A DNA stretch of 64,000 nucleotides, from the NCBI RefSeq assembly GCF_026745355.1, contig NC_079209.1, positions 40,726,178-40,790,177 of the forward strand, in the 5' to 3' direction. The position numbers and the translations under genes are program-made. The DNA is from Beta vulgaris subsp. vulgaris (Eukaryota; Streptophyta; Magnoliopsida; Caryophyllales; Amaranthaceae). The notes under the pieces were generated by a model, which did not search any database, was not told the origin of the DNA, and worked only from the letters and a program-made list of their open reading frames with translations. Positions 58,884-64,000 of the stretch are shown piece after piece; the first letter of the stretch is position 1, and each line of letters starts with the position of its first letter.

Positions 58884-58891
58884 CTTATAAG
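58884..58891 (-). promoter_or_regulatory. TATA box for antisense gene 2
   Basis: TTATAAGT-type box on the minus strand, about 95 bp before the ATG. A pyrimidine-rich leader (CTCTCTTCTCTCTCTTT) lies in between, as in plant 5' UTRs. Confidence 0.45.
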
Positions 58892-60274
58892 TAAGTTAGA
58901 TTACAGTTCCCCGGAAAAGGTATTAATGACCTACCTTACAATGGGCTCCACATGTCAAAACCCTAGGAAAGCGCATCACGCGCGACGCGCTTGCATGAAC
59001 TATGGCCCATAAAAAGGATGACAAAGCTCGTCGAGGAGGCTCTAAGTCTCGAGTATACCACACATCGAAAGACTGGACATAAAAAAAATAAATCAAGAAA
59101 AAATGGGCCAAAAAAGAATACATTTCATTCAAGGAAGAGGTAACATCCTAAAAGCCACTCAAGGCTTAGCTAAATACAGCCAAAAGAAGCAAAAATACAA
59201 AAGTTGTCAGCTAAGTACAAATTTAAGCAGAACTACTCAAGGTCTCGCTATCCGAGGTCTCAAGACGTCCTCTTAGCCATCATCCTCTTTATCGTCATCA
59301 CTCTCAAAAGAGGTATGGTAGCTCGAGTTCTGTCATTCCCCCGAGTTCTCCTCATGGGCCTCTTCCCCGCTAGCAACGGGCGCCTCGACAGTCGAGGGCA
59401 CTTCCTCGTTTAACGGAATGTCCTCTGCCAGAATGTCCCTTATATCCACATTATCGTCCACTTGGAGCTCAGCGTTAACTGCCGCATGTACTCCGCCTCG
59501 ACCCTCTTCCAGTCACCCGAGGGTTGTATCTTCTTCAAGGCCTCGCGAACCTTGGCCACGGCCTCTTGAGTAGCAATCTCAGCCGCTTTCAGCCCCATAA
59601 CGACATCAAACATCCTGCCCGCCATGAAGTTCTTCCACTCCTCGATTATGAGCTTCTAGGTGCGCGCAATGTTATCCCGCTGGATCGCCATATCATGGAT
59701 CTTCTGCTCTAAATCAGGCTTCTCTTCAGCCCATCGTTTCTTCTCTGCCTCGAGATTCTTGTTGAGCTTCTCGATCTCCAGGCCCCGTTCTGTGGCCAGC
59801 TCAATTTGAGCTTTCAACCCCTCTCAAAGCTTACTGAAGCCCGCAGTGTGACGATGACTCAGCACCGGATCGCACAGAAAATAAACAAGTTAAGGATGCT
59901 AACTTACGTCAATCCAGGAAGAGTGAAGTTGTTCGACTTCTTCCTCCTCGAAAAGTCCGCGAATGGCCTTTATGTCCGACCTCGAGATAAAGCGTTTCAC
60001 CACCGAATCGAAAAGCGCAGCCTTCTCGATAGTGGCCTTCTCGGTGAAAGCCCGGGTGTCAGGCTCCGGGTCCGAGGTCTGGTTGTATCTTCCTTGGGAG
60101 CTGGAGAATCGTCCCCTCAAGAAGGAGAGATCTCCCCTGCCTCCAGCATCTCGGCAGATTTCTCCTTTGATCTGGTTGTATCTTCCTTAGCAACTTCCCT
60201 CCTCTCGTCCGTCCCTCGACGGGTGACGATAGTAGAAGCAGTAGGAGGACGAGTCTTGGGCCTCTTCGAGGGAT

Positions 60275-60343
60275 CTTGCAAAAGAAAGAGTTAGCAAGGA
60301 AAGCATGGCATGGCGCAACAACATAAGAATAAGCAAAGGTTAC
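60275..60343 (-). other. Intron of antisense gene 1
   Basis: GT donor at 60343, AG acceptor at 60275, 69 bp, pyrimidine-rich before the acceptor. Confidence 0.6.
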
Positions 60344-60465
60344 CTTCGGGGTTCGAGGCACCCGCGTATCTCCATTCGACACCTTCTGTCGAAGCTGCTC
60401 CTGGACTCTCTGATTTACGGTCAGCCGTTTCTGCATTTTGTCGCTGAATTCTTGATGGGCCATGA

Positions 60466-60545
60466 CTGCGAAACAATACAAAACAAAGTTACGATTATAT
60501 TTGAAGGAATGGCGGTCGAATGCATAAAGCTCACAAAGTTCCTAC
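60466..60545 (-). other. Intron of antisense gene 1
   Basis: GT donor at 60545 and a TTGTTTCGCAG acceptor at 60466, 80 bp. Removal joins LSPTYPQ to MAHQEFSDKMQKRL. Confidence 0.65.
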
Positions 60546-61823
60546 CCTGGGGATAGGTGGGGCTCAACCCCATCGCTGACAAACGTGCTCGTTGCTCAGG
60601 TCATCCGCAACAGGATTCCAGTACTGAGGAATTTGCTTTCGATCACCCTTCTCGATGACGGTGATGCATTGGCAGTAGATGGCTACCCTGTCCTCGTCCT
60701 TTGTCATACGAGGTACGGATCTATTCAGCCACAAGCTCGGGCCCTCGAGTATGGGAAAAAATCCCACTGCTCGGCCCGGTATATGTACATAAACTCGGTA
60801 CGAAAGAATTATTGATTCGAGGGCATAACACCAACGATCTTGTAAGGGTGACGGACCTGGAAGCTCCACCAACCCTCTCCATTCGAGGTGGCAGACATAA
60901 TGACGAGCTCCACCATATTCTGCCAAAGGGTAACAGAGGGTCTTAAACCCATCATGTTGCAGATAGATAAGAAGCCTACGCTATTAGGCATAAGTTGTCA
61001 TAGAGCCAGACTATATGAGGAAAGCACCTCGACTATGAAAGGGTCTAGCGGAAACCTCACTCCCAACTCAAGATATGCCTAATAGAGAGCAATACAGCCC
61101 GTCGGAGGGGTACAAACTGTCTTAGTGGGTTCCGGTATGTAAAGGGCATAAGGATGCTTAATCCAGTAAGAGCTATCGAGGAATCGAAGCTTCTCCGTCA
61201 GAAAGTCCATGAAGGGCCCTCGAAGATGGAAGTGAGCTATTCCTCGAGGCGGAGTCACAACCACCTCATCCCTGCCGCTCGTGCTCGCAGTAAGAGAATT
61301 TCCCTCACTGCTTTCCTTCATCACTCAAACAACCTGGCTATCGAGAAGATCATCTAAGTAACTCCTAATGGCCTGGGGTCGAGCAATGGTGACAGAGTGT
61401 GGGGGGTTATTCAACTCCTCCCCCCCCCCCGGTCAGAAACTATAGAAACACCGTCACTCGAGTACGACAGGGAGTCGAAGACCTCAGTAGGATCAGGACA
61501 TTCAAAGGTCGCAGACACCACGGGAACCCCACCTATTAATATCCCATCGAACAAGGGTTCAAGCAAGGGAAGAGGGGTGCCCGAGCTAGGCGAGGTACCC
61601 CCAGTATCCTTCAATAGGGGGGCTACATCCAGAACGGTCCATTATAAAGTCAAACAAATAAGTGAAAGAATAAGATCGTACCTTGGTTAGAGGGCCCTCA
61701 AGATTCCTCCCTAACTCGAAGCGTAGCAACCGACCTGCAGAGCTCTCGAAATATGATGAAGAGAAGAACAAGGTCTCAAGAGATTCAGAGTATATAATGA
61801 GACAAAATAAAGTACTTGCCTCT

Positions 61824-61832
61824 CCTTATATA
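61824..61832 (-). promoter_or_regulatory. TATA box for antisense gene 1
   Basis: CTATATAAGGAGAGG on the minus strand, about 30 bp before a plausible start (CTCATTATA, about 61797). It lies about 0.5 kb before the PF04195-like coding sequence. Confidence 0.55.
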
Positions 61833-61919
61833 GATTGCCTGAAAAGGACGGTTAGCATTCGACGGGCTCAAGATCCCCTCAAGAGTATAAAGAATTAGGC
61901 CTCCCAACAGGCCCAAAAT

Positions 61920-62194
61920 CACCAGCTTCCTGGACCAGTCTCCACAAACTCCTTGGATTTGAATAAATTCAGTTGAGCCCAGGGGCGAAGTGCGGCTGCG
62001 CCGCCCAAAAACCCTCTCCTTTCCGGAGCTCTAACTCCTTCGGTCACCAGGGCCACCCGTGTTCAACCACCGGGTTAACTGTGCTCCGACGAAAGTCAAA
62101 GACCTATACTTAGGCACTTCACCCAGGTCGAGTGAAGGATATCTCAGTCATCGCCGTCGCCGAGTTCGACGCTCGTCAAGCACTACGACATCGT
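61920..62194. other. Spacer upstream of the antisense promoter
   Basis: GC-richer than the surroundings, with no coding sequence supported. It separates the antisense TATA box from the minisatellite. Confidence 0.4.
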
Positions 62195-62610
62195 GCCCCT
62201 CGAGTTGCCTGGGGCTCATTGGCCCCTAGGCAGCCTCGAGCGAGGTCCATCATCCCCTCGAGTTGCTTGGGGATCATTGGCCTTTGGGCAACCTCGAGCG
62301 AGGTCAAACACTCCCTCGAGTTGCCTGGGGCTTATTGGCTCCTGGGCAACCTCGAGCAAGATCCCTCACTCCCTCGAGTTGCCTGGGGCTCATTGGCCCC
62401 TGGGCAACCTCGAGCAGGGTTCCTCACTCCCTCAAGTTGCTTGGGGCTCATTGGCCCCTGGGCAAACTCGAGCAAGGTCCCTCACACTCTCGAGTTGCCT
62501 AGGGCTCATTGGCCCCTGGGTAACCTCGAGCAAGGTCCCTCACCCTCTCAAGTTACATGGGGCCCATTGGCCCCTGGGCAGCCACGAGCGGGGTTCATAA
62601 GTCCTTTGTA
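62195..62610. repeat. 58-bp minisatellite, seven to eight copies
   Basis: The phrase CGAGTTGCCTGGGGCTCATT recurs every 58 bp: 62201, 62259, 62317, 62375, 62433, 62491, 62549, with a decayed copy at 62607. It sits between the antisense gene promoter and the 3' LTR. Tandem repeats in this position are known in Tat-lineage elements and can seed satellites. Long open frames across it are by-products of the repeat. Confidence 0.95.
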
Positions 62611-62795
62611 TTGCCAAGGACCTGAGTATCCTTAATCATCAATGTACCCCCTAGAATATGACGCGCATTCAATCGAGGTGTCGCCCTCTCGAGTTTCGGC
62701 ATCCCTCGAGGTAAACCAGCCAACTGGTCGTTGAGGGCATTTTAGTAACTTCCGCGAAACACGTGGCATCAAAAACGATCTCTTCCACATATTTC

Positions 62796-62807
62796 GAGTG
62801 GGGATAA
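62796..62807 (+). promoter_or_regulatory. Polypurine tract
   Basis: GAGTGGGGATAA immediately before the 3' LTR, the plus-strand primer site. Confidence 0.7.
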
Positions 62808-63186
62808 TGTTTGGGCCAATTAAGACTTAATGGGCCACCATATGTTCCAAAGCCCTTTGCCAACATGACAAACCCTTAGTGGATCCCACCCGTCTTGGAT
62901 CCTGTGCCAGCCTGGCAGGAACATTTTCACACATTTCAACACCTATAAATATATATGGAGCAGATCCCCATTTATTGAGGTAATAAATTGTCGACAAACT
63001 ACTTCACATATTCCAATTAACACACATCAACTGACTTTATTGTCGGAGGGACGATCTCGGATTCACTCCCCGGGTAGTCTAAATCTCGTCTTGTGCAGGT
63101 CTCTCGGTAACTTTGAGCATCCGATCATCATTAACCTTAATCTCGATCCATCCCACATAATACAAGTTTAATTTTTACCCCAAACA
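62808..63186 (+). repeat. 3' LTR
   Basis: TGTTTGGGCC...CCAAACA, 379 bp, differing from the 5' LTR by about 31 substitutions and three short indels; followed by ACAAT. Confidence 0.92.
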
Positions 63187-63343
63187 ACAATATTTTTCAT
63201 TTTTGTAATGCTTGGATCAATTACAAATTGGAATTTTTTATTCTTGAATAAACATAAATTATTGATTGGCATTGAGAATTGAGAATAATTAGGTTCAGGT
63301 GATGATGCGTATGAGGAGTATCAAGTTTGAAAACGTAGGTCAC

Positions 63344-63948
63344 TGTTGGCCAGACAGTGCTAGCCACTGTGCCACTAGTTTTGTTAGGATTCGTACGTAG
63401 TGTCCTAGTTCTGTTAGGAGACTATGTAATTTAATTGCTTATTAAGCATTTAGTTGTGTGAGTGATAAAAGGAATCCTATTATACTTAGGAGTCTAATTC
63501 CTTTGTTACTGAATCAAGTTAGGAGTCTAAATAAGATGAGATAAGATATGGAAAATTCTTATCCATAGGCGAGTAGTTTACTTAGGCGTGTGCTAGATTT
63601 TTAATGGTTATCTTTTCAGTCTGTGTTTATCTTATTAGTTATTAAGGTGATAAGATTTAGGGTGTGTTAGTCGTGTATATATAGTACACGAGTACTATTA
63701 ATAAAGGAGAGGTTAATTTTGTTTTGCTTTTGAAAGAAAGTTTGTCAAGTGCATGTTTGCATTGATTTTGGTCGTCGTACCAAGAACACATAGATCGTGG
63801 TTTATGTGCATCTCCTAGTTGAGGCCAGGTAGCGATCCTCTAGTTCTTGAGGGAACATATAGAGCCTATCCATTTTATTGTTATTGTTTTTCGTCCATAA
63901 ATTCATAAAAACACAAAAAGAGTTCGAACCATCCGCGGAATCACATCA
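63344..63948 (+). mobile_element. Solo LTR, Ty1/copia type
   Basis: Begins TGTTGGCCAGACAG and ends CCGCGGAATCACATCA (605 bp). A TATA region GTGTATATATAGTACACG lies at about 63675, and the end contains AAAAAGAGTTCGAACCATCC, common in copia LTRs. No primer site or internal domain follows (GGTGAATTAATG). Flanks GGTCA and GGTGA might be a decayed target duplication. Confidence 0.6.
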
Positions 63949-64000
63949 GGTGAATTAATGAATATTATTAGTTAGTAGGTAGTATGGCTTGTCCTAATTG

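Larger units (their letters stand above)
59273..61797 (-). pseudogene. Antisense accessory gene 1: PF04195-like (putative gypsy-type transposon) protein
   Basis: Downstream of a TATA box, minus-strand frames encode a conserved order. First comes VTPPRGIAHFHLRGPFMDFL, then LGVRFPLDPFIVEVLSSYSL, QLMPNSVGFLSICNMMG and GEGWWSFQVRHPYK (about 61320-60800), matching the PF04195 domain that accompanies plant gypsy elements. A basic Ser/Thr-rich linker (60480-60060) and a coiled coil (LATERGLEIEKLNKNLEAEK, WAEEKPDLEQKIHDMA, KAAEIATQEAVAKVREAL, 59830-59440) follow. The acidic end ESDDDKEDDG stops at 59275-59273. Introns visible: 60545-60466 (GGTAGG donor, TTTCGCAG acceptor) and 60343-60275 (GAAG|GTAACC, TTTTGCAAG), with others probable near 61680 and 59910. 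Shifts and stops make it inactive. Function unknown; named only by domain. Confidence 0.72.
50720..63186 (+). mobile_element. Complete Ty3/gypsy element, Tat lineage, 12.5 kb
   Basis: LTRs at 50720-51090 and 62808-63186 and the perfect 5-bp duplication ACAAT (50715-50719 and 63187-63191) define it. Order: 5' LTR, primer site, gag, protease, RT, RNase H, archaeal-type RNase H, integrase on the + strand (51127-57210), then two minus-strand accessory genes (57.7-61.8 kb), a 58-bp minisatellite (62195-62610), polypurine tract and 3' LTR. The second RNase H and the antisense PF04195-like gene place it in the Tat/Retand group (family knowledge). All genes carry stops and shifts. The LTRs differ at about 31 of 370 positions by hand count. 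Confidence 0.92.

Noticed and set aside
60059..60481. 140-codon minus-strand frame as a continuous exon
   Set aside because: It runs through the intron 60343-60275; the frame inside the intron is fortuitous.
62195..62610. CRISPR-like regular repeat
   Set aside because: Units are directly adjacent 58-bp copies without unique spacers, in a plant retrotransposon.
62132..62635. Long plus-strand reading frames (up to 167 codons) with repeated GAHWPLG-like words
   Set aside because: They are translations of the 58-bp minisatellite. As 58 is not a multiple of 3, each frame reads all phases of the unit; all stay open only because the unit lacks stops.

Overview
The window is AT-rich nuclear DNA of a flowering plant, probably a eudicot (species not determinable from sequence alone). 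It holds one recognisable host gene, the 3' two exons of a BTB/NPH3-domain gene at 724-2957, followed by about 60 kb of nested transposable elements. Almost every other long reading frame belongs to a transposon or is a chance frame.

Layout. 1-3188: NPH3 gene and 3' flank. 3189-9737: a Helitron with a 5' TC end, a decayed PIF1-type helicase and a 3' hairpin plus CTAG end. 10040-13.6 kb: degenerate LTR material of probable Sirevirus type. 13.6-18.7 kb: an internally deleted Tat-type Ty3/gypsy remnant between two LINE fragments. 18.8-30.5 kb: a CACTA-like end, a solo copia LTR with target duplication, an element with palindromic ends, an unidentified decayed gene split by a MITE-like insertion, a second Helitron 3' end, and a second solo LTR. 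30.5-39.3 kb: a long L1-type LINE (ORF1 plus EN-RT-RNase H ORF2) sitting between two oppositely oriented halves of another LINE. 39.4-42.7 kb: Stowaway-like MITEs and a 2.1-kb Mutator-like element with about 240-bp TIRs and a perfect 9-bp target duplication. 42763-50638: a hAT-like element (8-bp duplication) that received a 6.8-kb LINE, which in turn received a gypsy LTR with a tRNA-Asp-type primer site. 50720-63186: a complete 12.5-kb Tat-type gypsy element with LTRs, TSD ACAAT and primer sites. 63344-63948: a solo copia-type LTR.

How the parts work together. The most distinctive feature is that both gypsy elements carry, between pol and the 3' LTR, genes transcribed opposite to gag-pol. In the complete element there are two such antisense genes: one encodes a PF04195-like domain plus coiled coil, the other a related coiled-coil protein. 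Each has a TATA box placed for its own transcription and visible GT-AG introns, and a 58-bp minisatellite lies just upstream of the first. Introns in antisense orientation would survive retrotransposition, which suggests an independently transcribed accessory module. Other points of interest are the identical 4-nt ATGA overlap of ORF1 and ORF2 in two different LINEs, three snRNA-type USE-TATA promoter cassettes inside the hAT element, and several short templated duplications at breakpoints.

All transposon genes seen carry stops or frameshifts, so none looks autonomous today. Coordinates of element ends were read by eye; divergence counts are hand counts.
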